Below are positions 40,996 to 49,348 of a stretch of DNA of 64,000 bases, one piece after another. This DNA is from Paractinoplanes lichenicola (GTDB lineage: Bacteria; Actinomycetota; Actinomycetes; Mycobacteriales; Micromonosporaceae), in contig NZ_JAENHO010000023.1 of NCBI RefSeq assembly GCF_016785085.1, forward strand, positions 26,525-90,524. The letters are read 5' to 3'. The position numbers and the translations under genes were made by a program. The notes under the pieces were generated by a model. It did no database searches and had not been told where the DNA came from. It was given only the letters and a program-made list of their open reading frames with translations. How positions within the stretch are numbered: the stretch's first letter is position 1; each line of letters begins with the position of its first letter.

Positions 40996-42998
40996 TCCGA
41001 CGTCTTCTGGTGGCCGACCGTGGTGAGACCGCCCGCCGGGTGTTCGCCACCTGCCGCCTGGTCGGCATCGAGACGGTCGCCGTCTACTCCGACGCCGATT
41101 CCGACGCCCCCCACGTCGAGGAGGCGGACTACGCCGTACGCCTGGACGGCGGCACACCCCGCTCCTCGTACCTGCGCGGAGACCTGATCATCACCGCGGC
41201 CCAGCGCTCCGGGGCCAACGCGATCCACCCCGGCATCGGCGAGCTGGCCGAGGACCCCGACTTCGCCTCGGCCGTGGCCGACGCCGGGATGATCTGGGTC
41301 GGCGCCCCGGCCAAGACGCTGGGCGTGCTGCGCAGCAAGCGCGAGACCAAGGCGCTGGTGGCCGAGGCCCGGGTGCCGGTGCTGGCCAGCTTCACCGACC
41401 CGGCCGAGGTGCCCGGCTTCCCGGTGCTGATCAAGCCGGACACCGGCCACGGGGGCGCCGGCCTGCGGGTCGTACGGGACGCGGCCACCCTGGTCGAGGC
41501 GCTCGCCTCCACCCGGCGCGAGGTCGGCGGCGAGGTCTACTGCGAGCCGTACGTCGAGGACGTGCGGCACATCGAGGTGCCGATCCTGGCCGACGAGCAC
41601 GGCGCGGTGATCCCGTTCGGCGAGCGCGAGTGCTCGATCCAGCGGCGCTATCAGAAGATCATCGAGGAGACGCCGTCGCCGGCCGTGGACCCGGGGCTGC
41701 GCGAGGAGCTGTGCCGCGCGGCGATCGTCACCGTGCGGGCGCTCGGCTACGTCGGGGCCGGGGCGGTCGAGTTCCTGCTCGACCCGAACGGCGACTTCTG
41801 GTTCCTCGAGCTCACCCCGACCCTGCAGGCCGAGCACGCGGTCACCGAGTGCGTCTCGGGCTACGACCTCGTACGGCTGCAGTTGCTCGTCTCGGAGGGC
41901 GGCAGCCTGCCGATGCCGGGGCCGCCGCCGATCCGGGGGCACGCGATCGAGGTGCGGCTGTGCGCGGAGGACCCGGCGTACGCCTGGCTGCCCGCGACCG
42001 GCACCCTGCACCGGTTCGCCGTGCCCGACGTGGCCGGCCGGTTCCGCCCGTTGCCCGCCCCCGGCCTGCGCCTCGACGCGGGGGTGCGGGACGGCTCGGT
42101 GATCGGCGTGCACCAGGACTCGACGCTGGCCAAGCTGATCGCCTGGGCGCCGACCCGGCAGGAGGCGGCCCGGATGCTGGCCTCGGCCCTGACCCGGGCC
42201 CAGATCCACGGCGTGGCCACCAACCGTGACCTGCTCGTGCGGGCGCTGCGGCACCACGCGTTCCGCACCGGCGACGTCGACACCGGCTTTCTCGACCGGC
42301 GGCCCGAGGTGTTCGCCCCGCTGTTGTCGGCGGTCGACGCCGTACGCCTCTCGTGCCTGGCCGCCGCTCTGGCCGGGGCGGCCGCCCGCCGGGCCGGCGC
42401 GACCGTGCTGGGCTCGATGCCGTCCGGCTGGCGCAACGTGCCGTCGGGCTCGCAGACGGCGGTCTACGACGGCCCGGCCGGCCCGGTCGAGGTCGGCTAT
42501 CGGATGAACCGGCACGGCGAGCTGGCGGGCTGGTGGGTGCGCACGGTCGACCCCGAGGAGCTCGACCTGGCCGGGCTGGGGCAGGCGCCGGTGGCCGCCG
42601 ACTATCCCGAGACGGTGGTCGTGCAGGCCGGCGACGAGCGGGTGGTGCTCGACGTCAACGGCATCCGGCTGACCTTCAACGTGCACCGGGTGGGCGACGT
42701 CTCGTACGTGGACAGCCCGGAGGGCTCGGTGGCGCTACGCGGCCTGTCCCGTTTCCCGCTGCCCGCGCCCGACGCGGTGGAGGGCTCGCTGATCGCGCCG
42801 CTGCCCGGGGCCGTCCGCCGGGTGCTGGTCGTGCCCGGTCAGCGGGTGCGCGCCGGGGAGCTGCTGCTCACGCTGGAAGCGATGAAGCTGGAGCACCCGG
42901 TGCACGCGCCGAGCGCCGGCGTCGTGGCCTCGCTGCCGGTGCACCCGGGCACCGAGGTCGACACCGGCGAGCTGCTAGCGGTCCTGGCTCCCGAGTAG
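40992..42998 (+). CDS. Divergent biotin carboxylase/biotin carrier (alpha subunit)
   Basis: A 668-residue fusion of ATP-grasp biotin carboxylase and biotinyl domain, the AccA/PccA layout. The C-terminal biotinyl motif EAMKLEH is intact, so it should be biotinylated. The carboxylase keeps the E/K ATP residues (Glu281, Lys near 148 and QKIIEE) and the conserved EVRLCAEDP arginine. It lacks others: the MNTRxQVEH motif is LTPTLQAEH, so the catalytic Arg (E. coli R292) is Thr277 and the Asn is Thr275, the Gly-rich loop is KPDTGHGGAG, and HPGYGFLSE is HPGIGELAE. GTG 40992 overlaps the previous stop. Confidence 0.8.
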   Translation: MIRRLLVADRGETARRVFATCRLVGIETVAVYSDADSDAPHVEEADYAVRLDGGTPRSSYLRGDLIITAAQRSGANAIHPGIGELAEDPDFASAVADAGMIWVGAPAKTLGVLRSKRETKALVAEARVPVLASFTDPAEVPGFPVLIKPDTGHGGAGLRVVRDAATLVEALASTRREVGGEVYCEPYVEDVRHIEVPILADEHGAVIPFGERECSIQRRYQKIIEETPSPAVDPGLREELCRAAIVTVRALGYVGAGAVEFLLDPNGDFWFLELTPTLQAEHAVTECVSGYDLVRLQLLVSEGGSLPMPGPPPIRGHAIEVRLCAEDPAYAWLPATGTLHRFAVPDVAGRFRPLPAPGLRLDAGVRDGSVIGVHQDSTLAKLIAWAPTRQEAARMLASALTRAQIHGVATNRDLLVRALRHHAFRTGDVDTGFLDRRPEVFAPLLSAVDAVRLSCLAAALAGAAARRAGATVLGSMPSGWRNVPSGSQTAVYDGPAGPVEVGYRMNRHGELAGWWVRTVDPEELDLAGLGQAPVAADYPETVVVQAGDERVVLDVNGIRLTFNVHRVGDVSYVDSPEGSVALRGLSRFPLPAPDAVEGSLIAPLPGAVRRVLVVPGQRVRAGELLLTLEAMKLEHPVHAPSAGVVASLPVHPGTEVDTGELLAVLAPE

Positions 42999-43937
42999 CC
43001 CGCCGAAGGGCCACTTCTTCTTCGGGGTCTTGGCCGCGCGCGGGTTGCGGATCGTCGGGGTGTCGTCGCTCGGGCCGGGCCGGGGCGGCGGCACGTAGTT
43101 GTTGATCGGCGGGTTGAGCTGCACGTTGGTGAGCAGCTCGCGCAGCTGCTGCGCGGTCGGCCGCCGGGCCGGGTCGTTGGCCATGCCCCAGCGCAGGATG
43201 TGCGTGAGCGCGGGCGGCACCCCGGGCAGGTCGGGGATCGGCTGGTGGAACAGGTCCATCAAGGTGAGCAGGCTGGGGCTGCGGTCGCCGTCCCAGCGTG
43301 GCGGCCGGCCCCGCATCACCGCGTAGAGCGTGGCGCACAGCGCGTAGACGTCGACCGCGCCGCTCGGCTCGTCGTGGGCGAACATCTCGGGCGGCGCGTA
43401 CGCCGGGGTGAGCACCTCGAGGGTCACCGAGGAGTCGCGCATCTCGCCGAGGACGGCCAGCCCGAAATCGGCCAGCACGGCCGAGTTGAACTGCGAATAC
43501 AGGATGTTGGCGGGCTTCACGTCGCGGTGCAGCACCCCGTTGGCGTGCGAGTGCACCAACGCGTCGGCGATCTTGATGCCGAGGTCTTTGGTCTCGGCCG
43601 CGCCGAGCGGAGAGCGGCGCATCCGCTCGAGGTAGGACCCGTCGCACAGCTCCATGATCAAGTAAGGGTGCTGGTCGACGGTGACGCCGACGTCGAACAG
43701 GTCGACGACGTGCGGGTGCGACGACATGCGACCCGCCGCGCGCGCCTCGCGCAGGAAGCGGGCCTGGTCACGGTCGCTCTCGAGGCGGCGATTCTCCACC
43801 TTGATGGCGACCTCGCGGCCCACGGAGTCTTGCATCGCGCGATAGACGGTGGCGTAACCACCACGCGCCATCACGGACAACCCGGACATGCCAGGCACGT
43901 ACGGAGCCGGTAGCGCCCCGCTCGGTGTCTCGGTCAT
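42975..43937 (-). CDS. Serine/threonine protein kinase
   Basis: A 320-residue Hanks-type kinase without extracellular sensor or transmembrane helix. Conserved residues are all present: Gly-rich loop ARGGYATVYRA, invariant Lys46 in VAIKVE, the Glu helix RFLREARAAGRMSSH, the HRDVKPANIL catalytic loop, DFGLA, and the APE-like PAYAPPEMF. The C-terminal 40 residues are Pro/Lys-rich (PKKKWPFGG). The gene is convergent with the carboxylase operon, overlapping by 24 bp, and starts just before the cyclase stop on the opposite direction side. Probably a cytosolic regulatory kinase. Confidence 0.92.
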   Translation of the reverse strand: MTETPSGALPAPYVPGMSGLSVMARGGYATVYRAMQDSVGREVAIKVENRRLESDRDQARFLREARAAGRMSSHPHVVDLFDVGVTVDQHPYLIMELCDGSYLERMRRSPLGAAETKDLGIKIADALVHSHANGVLHRDVKPANILYSQFNSAVLADFGLAVLGEMRDSSVTLEVLTPAYAPPEMFAHDEPSGAVDVYALCATLYAVMRGRPPRWDGDRSPSLLTLMDLFHQPIPDLPGVPPALTHILRWGMANDPARRPTAQQLRELLTNVQLNPPINNYVPPPRPGPSDDTPTIRNPRAAKTPKKKWPFGGLLGSQDR

Positions 43938-43964
43938 CGCAGCCGGGTTCCTGTCATGGATTTG

Positions 43965-43970
43965 AAAATA
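43965..43970 (-). promoter_or_regulatory. -10 box of the kinase gene
   Basis: Read leftward TATTTT, about 27 nt before the ATG, with an AGGAA ribosome site between. Confidence 0.4.
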
Positions 43971-43988
43971 CGCCAGGTTCGCCGGAGA

Positions 43989-46900
43989 TCATCCGGGCCG
44001 GTCGGACGCGTACGCGACACTCGCCGCCGGAGCCGCCTCGACACCCGTGGTCGCGAGCGCCGCCCGCAGCTCCTCGGCCGCCACCCGCTCGCTCGTCTGC
44101 TCGGTCGAATAAGCCAGCAGAACCGCCTCCTCGGCCGCCTCCCGGGCCTGCTCGCACCGGTCGGCCGCGGCCAGCACCCGGGCGTGCACCATGGCCGCCT
44201 GCACCGAGCTGCGCACGTCCTCGGCCTTCACCTCGAGGGCCCGGCCGATCCAGGTCAGCGCGGCGCCGTCCTGACCGTCGGCCAGCAGCGCGGCGGCATA
44301 GGACGCCAGGGCGTGCCGCCGCGAGAACAACAGCGACGGCGCCCCGGTGTCGGTGGCGATCGGGGCCAGCAGCCCCATCGCGGTCTTGGCGTCGCCGACC
44401 CGCAGCCGGGCCTCGGCCAGCAGCACCCGCGGGCCGACCTGGGCCGGGGCCATCGGGTTGTGCGGCTCGACGGCGGTCATCACCCGGCGGGCGTCGGCCT
44501 CGGCCGCGGTCAGGTCGCCCCGGTTGAGCGCGACGAACCCGCGCAGGGTGCCGGCCATGCCCAGCAACAGCGGATGACCCGTACGGTCGGCGTAGCCCAG
44601 CGCGTCGGACAGCAGATCGTGCGCGTGGTCGAACTCGCCCAGCCCGCGGGCTGTCGCGCCCCGCACGACCAGCGCGAGACCCCGGCCCCAGTCGTCGCCG
44701 ACCGCGTTGAAGTCGCGATAGGCCCGCCGCGCCTCGCCGTCCGCCTCGGCCAGCTCGCCCAGCTCGGCGGCCGCGTACGCCTCGACGGCCCGCAGCGTGC
44801 CCACGGCCCAGGCCTCGCCGACCCGGTCGCCGAACGGCAGGAACACCCGGGCCAGGCGCCGGGACTCCTGCAGCCGGCCGGCCAGCAGCCGGGCGAACGC
44901 CGTCGTGCCGCGCAGCCACGAGCGGCCGACCGGGTCGCCCAGCTCGGCGAAGAGCCGGGCCGCCCGGCCGAGCACCGCGTCGGTGCCCGCGAAGTCGCCC
45001 CGGGTGGTGGTCACCCAGGCCAGGTTTTGCAGCGCCCAGGCCTGGCCGTGCCGGTCGCCGGCGGCCAGCGTCACCTGATAGGCCGCGGCGAACCGGCTGC
45101 TGGCCTGGCTGAGCCGGCCGGCCAGGAAGTCGGCCATGCCGAGCCGGCGCATCGCGTTGGCCCGCTCCGGCAGCAGCTCGGCCTCGGTGGCCACCTCGAG
45201 CGCCTCCTGCCAGGCGGCGACCGCACGGCCGCTGTCGCCCATCGCCTCGTGCGCCCGGCCGACCACCAGCAGGGCCTCGGCCCGGTTGACCGGCTCGTCG
45301 GCGGCGCTCTTGGCGATCTTCTCGCCGTGCGCCAGCGCCTCCTCGGCGCGGCCCAGGCGCAGCAGCGCGCGGGCGTGCACGAGCTGATCGGGCAGCGGCA
45401 GGCCCTCGCCGGCCAGGGCCGCGGCCCGCTCGGCGTATTCGATCGAGGCGGCCGGCTCGATGTTGGCCAGCGCGCGGCGGGCCAGCCGGCCGAGCGCGGA
45501 GACGCCGAGCGGGGCGACGTCGCGGACGGCCGCCTCGGGCCGCAGGCGTACGGCGTCGGCCAGCTCGACCGCGCATTCGGCGTGCGCGGCCACGAAGGCG
45601 TCGCGCTCGTTGTCGGTCAGGTTGAGCCGGGCCGTCGTGTCGTAGCCGGTGCTGCCCAGATGTTCGGGCGCGGCCCAGTTGGCCAGGTACGCGTGGCGGT
45701 CGGCCAGGTCGGCCTTGCCGATGCCGGAATACGCCGCCTCGCGCATGAGCGGGGTGGTGAACGCGTAACCGCCGCGCGAGCGGTGCAGCATGCGGCGCTG
45801 CAGCAGCTCGTCGATCGAGCGCTCGAGCTCGACCGCGGCCACCGCCCCCGGCCGCGCGTCGCTCGAGGCCCGCCGCTCGCGCAGCGCCTCGATGACACCG
45901 GTCGGCACCGCGTCGCCCACCACCGCGGCGTCGCGCAGCACCGAGCGGGGCTCGGCCGGCAGCGCGTCGATGCGGGCCGCGAGCACGGCGGCCAGGTCGC
46001 GGGAGAGCAGCTGGCGGCCGAGCGAGCCGTCGGCGAGCTGCCACTTGCCGGCCGCGTTGGCCCCCACGGCCGGGGTCAGCGCGCCCCGCTCCATCAGCAG
46101 CGTGACCATCTCGGCCAGGTAGAACGGGTTGCCCTGGGCGGTGGCGAGCAGCCGGTCGGTGTCCGGCTGCGGCAGCTTGCCGCCGTTCAGATAGGACGTG
46201 AGCAGCCGGGAGGCGTCCGCGCCGCGCAGCGGGGGCAGGGTGTGCACCTCGGCGTCGGCCAGGCGGGTCAGCGCCCCCGCCGTCCGCACCAGCTCGGGCC
46301 GGCCCAGCAGCAGCACCACGACCGGGCCGTCGAGCAGCGAGAGCGTACGGCCCAGGGCGTCCACGGTCGACGCGGTGGCGTCGTGCAGGTCGTCGACGAT
46401 CACCACCAGCGGCGCCTCGGCGGCCAGGGCGGTGAGCAGCTCGGCCACGGCTGACGACAGCGCCTCGGCGTCGGCCCGCTTGCTGCTGGGCTGCCAGTCG
46501 GCGCCGGTGGCCGGGCCGACCGGGTTGGCCGGGGCCTCACCATAGCCGAGCAGGGCCAGCAGCCGGTCGATGTCGATCGGGGCCGGCTCGCCGTCGTGTC
46601 CCAGCCGGTTCGCCAGCTTGCGCAGCCGCTCCTCGACCACCGTGCGGCCGACGGTGGCCACCACGTCCTTGGGCAGACCCACCGATTTCCGTACGAGGTC
46701 GGCCAGCGGGGCGAACCGGCGGCGCTCGCCGAACGCGCGGCAGCGCACCCGCAGCACCCGGGCCCCGGTGTGCGCCGCGTAGCGCCCGTTGCCCACGTCG
46801 TAACCGGCGGCGAGCCGCTTGACCTCGCCCGCGAACCGGGACTTGCCGATGCCCGCCTCGGCCGTCATCACCATCACGCGCGCGGTGCCGGAGTCGATCG

Positions 46901-47639
46901 CCTCGGCCAGCCGCCCGGCCACCCGGCCGAGCTCGGTCTCGCGGCCCACGAACGGCGCCTCGTCGCCCAGGCCGGAGCGGGTGCCCGGCGCGTCGTGCAG
47001 GCCGAGCAGCTCGAACGCGGGCACCGGCTCGCGCTTGCCCTTGAGCCGCAGCGGGCGCAGCTGCCGCCAGGAGGCGACGTGCCGGGTGCCGCCGCTCGTG
47101 CGGGAGCCGGCGTAGACCGCGCCGACCGCGGCCGCGTCGGCCAGCCGGGCCGCGGTGTTCACGGTGTCGCCGATGACGGTGTATTCGATGCCCGCCTGCA
47201 GGCCGGCCACGACCTCGCCGGTGTTCAGGCCGACGCGCAGGCCCAGCGGGGCGCCGCCGCCACGCTCGTCGTCGAGCACCCGGCGCACCGCGCGCTGCAT
47301 GCTGAGCGCGGCCCGGACCGCCCGCTCGGCATCGTCCTCATGGGCCACCGGGGCGCCGAAGACCGCCATGATGCCGTCGCCGGTCAGCTTGTCGACGTGA
47401 CCGCCGAAGGTCTTGACCGCGCCCGCGAGGGCGGCCAGCACCCGGTCGGTGACCGCGCCGACCCGCTCGGGGTCGAGGTCCTCCGACCAGGAGGTGAAAT
47501 CGGACAGGTCGCCGAACAGCACGGTGACGATGCGCCGCTCGGCCGCCGGCAGGGTGGCCGCCGCCGGCAGCGCCGCACCGCAGTTGTGGCAGAAGCGGGC
47601 GCCCGGAACGGCGACGGTTCCACACACAGGACAGGTCAC
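43989..47639 (-). CDS. Class III nucleotidyl cyclase fused to an AAA ATPase and TPR region
   Basis: A 1216-residue soluble protein. An N-terminal zinc ribbon (CPVC..., CHNC at 3-20) precedes a complete class III cyclase domain: both metal-binding Asp residues (FGD44, GD88), the substrate-specifying Lys84 and Asp158 (IGDTVNTAARL), and the transition-state Asn161 and Arg165. This pattern predicts adenylyl cyclase. A P-loop ATPase of the MalT/LuxR (STAND-like) type follows (AEAGIGKSRFAGEV), and the rest is TPR-like alpha-solenoid. No DNA-binding domain ends it. GTG 47639 overlaps the MBL stop (GTGA). Probably makes cAMP under signal or ligand control. Confidence 0.88.
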   Translation of the reverse strand: MTCPVCGTVAVPGARFCHNCGAALPAAATLPAAERRIVTVLFGDLSDFTSWSEDLDPERVGAVTDRVLAALAGAVKTFGGHVDKLTGDGIMAVFGAPVAHEDDAERAVRAALSMQRAVRRVLDDERGGGAPLGLRVGLNTGEVVAGLQAGIEYTVIGDTVNTAARLADAAAVGAVYAGSRTSGGTRHVASWRQLRPLRLKGKREPVPAFELLGLHDAPGTRSGLGDEAPFVGRETELGRVAGRLAEAIDSGTARVMVMTAEAGIGKSRFAGEVKRLAAGYDVGNGRYAAHTGARVLRVRCRAFGERRRFAPLADLVRKSVGLPKDVVATVGRTVVEERLRKLANRLGHDGEPAPIDIDRLLALLGYGEAPANPVGPATGADWQPSSKRADAEALSSAVAELLTALAAEAPLVVIVDDLHDATASTVDALGRTLSLLDGPVVVLLLGRPELVRTAGALTRLADAEVHTLPPLRGADASRLLTSYLNGGKLPQPDTDRLLATAQGNPFYLAEMVTLLMERGALTPAVGANAAGKWQLADGSLGRQLLSRDLAAVLAARIDALPAEPRSVLRDAAVVGDAVPTGVIEALRERRASSDARPGAVAAVELERSIDELLQRRMLHRSRGGYAFTTPLMREAAYSGIGKADLADRHAYLANWAAPEHLGSTGYDTTARLNLTDNERDAFVAAHAECAVELADAVRLRPEAAVRDVAPLGVSALGRLARRALANIEPAASIEYAERAAALAGEGLPLPDQLVHARALLRLGRAEEALAHGEKIAKSAADEPVNRAEALLVVGRAHEAMGDSGRAVAAWQEALEVATEAELLPERANAMRRLGMADFLAGRLSQASSRFAAAYQVTLAAGDRHGQAWALQNLAWVTTTRGDFAGTDAVLGRAARLFAELGDPVGRSWLRGTTAFARLLAGRLQESRRLARVFLPFGDRVGEAWAVGTLRAVEAYAAAELGELAEADGEARRAYRDFNAVGDDWGRGLALVVRGATARGLGEFDHAHDLLSDALGYADRTGHPLLLGMAGTLRGFVALNRGDLTAAEADARRVMTAVEPHNPMAPAQVGPRVLLAEARLRVGDAKTAMGLLAPIATDTGAPSLLFSRRHALASYAAALLADGQDGAALTWIGRALEVKAEDVRSSVQAAMVHARVLAAADRCEQAREAAEEAVLLAYSTEQTSERVAAEELRAALATTGVEAAPAASVAYASDRPG

Positions 47640-48448
47640 AGCGGATCCAACCTGCCCGCGGGTGTTCCTGATTCCCCGATTTTGTGATTCAGATAATCCA
47701 GTTGCGCGGCGGCCGACCAGATCGCCGCGAACCGGACGCCCGGGTCGATGTCGGGGTAGACGATGTCGACGACCTGCTCGGCGGTGCGGGCGCCGGCCGC
47801 CATTGCCGCCTCCACCTGCGCCAACCGCTCGCGCCGGTGATCGAGATATGCCCGCGCGACGGCGGCCACGTCCGCGCGCACGGGCCCGTGGCCGGGCAGC
47901 ATCGCCATTTCCCCGTACGCGGTGAGGCGCTCGAGACTGCCCAGATAGGCCCCCAGGTCGCCATCCGGATGGGCGACCACTGTCGTGCCACGTCCGAGGA
48001 TCGTGTCGCCGGTGAACATCAGGCGGGCGTTCCCGTGCTCGACCAGAAAACACACCGAGTCGGCCGTGTGCCCAGGGGTGTCCAGCACCGAGATCTCGAG
48101 CTGAGCCGTGCCCAGGTGCTCCTCGGGGTCGAGGGGCTCGCCGGCGACGCAGTGGGCCGGGTCGGCGGCCAGCACGACCGTGCCGCCGAGCAGCTCGGAG
48201 AGGCGGGCGGCGCCCTCGACGTGGTCGTGGTGACCGTGCGTGATGAGAATGAACGCGTACGGCCCCTGGCCGGCGATCCGGGAGAGGTGGCTCTCGTCGA
48301 GCGGGCCGGGGTCGATCACCACGCCGTGGGTCTCGCCGGGCGCGCGCAGCACCCAGGTGTTCGTGCCGTCCAGGGTCATCGGACCGGGGTTGGGCGCGCG
48401 CAGCAGCGTCACCCAGCCCGGCAGCCCTTCCGGCGCAGCACCCCCCAT
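47636..48448 (-). CDS. Metallo-beta-lactamase-fold hydrolase
   Basis: A 270-residue MBL-fold protein. The zinc ligands are the canonical HGHHDH, with the later DTPGHTADSV and GDTILGRG Asp and the terminal HGP. The start MGGAAPEGLPGWVTLLRAPNPGPMTLDG matches the family; the closest known neighbours are LACTB2-like nucleases or hydrolases, but the activity is not deducible. A perfect 12-bp inverted repeat flanks the -10 box immediately upstream, and the ATG lies inside the repeat. It is the leading gene of the operon with the cyclase. M. tuberculosis has an MBL gene at the matching place beside crp. Confidence 0.9.
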   Translation of the reverse strand: MGGAAPEGLPGWVTLLRAPNPGPMTLDGTNTWVLRAPGETHGVVIDPGPLDESHLSRIAGQGPYAFILITHGHHDHVEGAARLSELLGGTVVLAADPAHCVAGEPLDPEEHLGTAQLEISVLDTPGHTADSVCFLVEHGNARLMFTGDTILGRGTTVVAHPDGDLGAYLGSLERLTAYGEMAMLPGHGPVRADVAAVARAYLDHRRERLAQVEAAMAAGARTAEQVVDIVYPDIDPGVRFAAIWSAAAQLDYLNHKIGESGTPAGRLDPL

Positions 48449-48475
48449 GCGCGAAATCTTACGTCGCGCATGGGG
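48443..48475. promoter_or_regulatory. 12-bp inverted repeat around the MBL-cyclase -10 box
   Basis: CCCCATGCGCGA (48443-48454) and TCGCGCATGGGG (48464-48475) form perfect 12-bp arms with a 9-nt centre. Read leftward, the centre contains the TAAGAT -10 box (48456-48461), 7 nt before ATG 48448, so the transcript is probably leaderless. The dyad is therefore placed where a dimeric repressor would block initiation. Confidence 0.6.
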
Positions 48476-48591
48476 TGTTCCGAGAGGACCGGATGTGCGA
48501 TCTCAGTGCCCGCTCAGGTAACTCTTAGCAACCACCGGGCCGTCCTCAGCCCCGCCGCCACCCTTGACCCGACTGAAGGCTGAGCTGATTT

Positions 48592-49077
48592 TTACTGCAC
48601 CTCGGCGATGATCTCCACCTCGACCGGGGAGTTGAGCGGCAGCTCAGCCACGCCGACGGCGCTGCGCGCGTGCCGCCCCTGCTCGCCGAAGACCTCGCCG
48701 AAGAGGTTCGACGCTCCGTTGATGACGGCGGGCTGACCGGTGAAGCCGGGGGCCGACGCGACGAAGCCGGTCAACTTTACGATCTTGACAACGCGGCCCA
48801 GGCCGACCAGCGACTCGATCGCGGCCAGGCCGTTGAGCGCGCACAGGCGGGCCAGCTCGGCGGCCTGCTCCTCGGTGACCTCGGCGCCAACCTTGCCGGC
48901 CTGGGGCAGCTTGCCCTCGACGAGCGGGAGCTGGCCCGAGACGTACACGTAGTTGCCGGTCTGCACGGCCGGCACGTAGGCGGCCAGCGGCGGCACCACC
49001 TTGGGCAGGGTCAGGCCCAGCTCGGCCAGCCGCGCGTACGCGTCGACGCCGCCCTCACCGCTGATCGGCGTGGTCAC
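48592..49077 (-). CDS. RidA-family (YjgF) protein
   Basis: A 161-residue protein, about 30 residues longer than typical RidA because of an N-terminal extension. The core has NYVYVSGQLPLVEGKLPQAGKVG, NGLAAIESLVGLGRVVKIVKLTGFVAS, GEVFGEQGRHARSAVGVAELPLNSPVEVEIIA. RidA proteins deaminate reactive enamine/imine intermediates; the catalytic Arg (here the RSAVG region) is present. Likely a member of the Rv3678c-like group. GTG 49077 overlaps the DUF4177 stop (GTGA), so the two are translationally coupled. Confidence 0.9.
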   Translation of the reverse strand: MTTPISGEGGVDAYARLAELGLTLPKVVPPLAAYVPAVQTGNYVYVSGQLPLVEGKLPQAGKVGAEVTEEQAAELARLCALNGLAAIESLVGLGRVVKIVKLTGFVASAPGFTGQPAVINGASNLFGEVFGEQGRHARSAVGVAELPLNSPVEVEIIAEVQ

Positions 49078-49229
49078 GACTTCGGCCGCTTGAGGTAGGC
49101 CACGAGCTGCTCCGGGTTCGGCCCGGGAACAACCTGCACCAGTTCCCAGCCGTCCTCGCCCCAGTTGTCGAGGATCTGCTTGGTCGCGTGGACCAGCAGG
49201 GGCACGGTCACGTACTCCCACTTCTGCAT
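49074..49229 (-). CDS. DUF4177-family small protein
   Basis: A 51-residue protein: MQKWEYVTVPL, then ILDNWGEDGWELVQVV and a C-terminal LVAYLKRPKS. This matches DUF4177 (WEYV...GWELV). Its ribosome site is GGGAG upstream of ATG 49229. It overlaps the RidA-like start, an order also present in M. tuberculosis. Function unknown. Confidence 0.88.
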   Translation of the reverse strand: MQKWEYVTVPLLVHATKQILDNWGEDGWELVQVVPGPNPEQLVAYLKRPKS

Positions 49230-49294
49230 CGCTCGTCTACTCCCTAATCGTCGGTACCGGGTCAGCTTAGGGCCCGCGGACCGGCCCGTTTGGC

Positions 49295-49300
49295 TAGGCT
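49295..49300 (+). promoter_or_regulatory. -10 box upstream of the Pro-rich membrane protein
   Basis: TAGGCT about 49 nt before ATG 49349. Confidence 0.35.
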
Positions 49301-49348
49301 GAGCGAGCCGCAGGGCCGATCGGTAACCGAGTGATCACGGAGGGCTGT

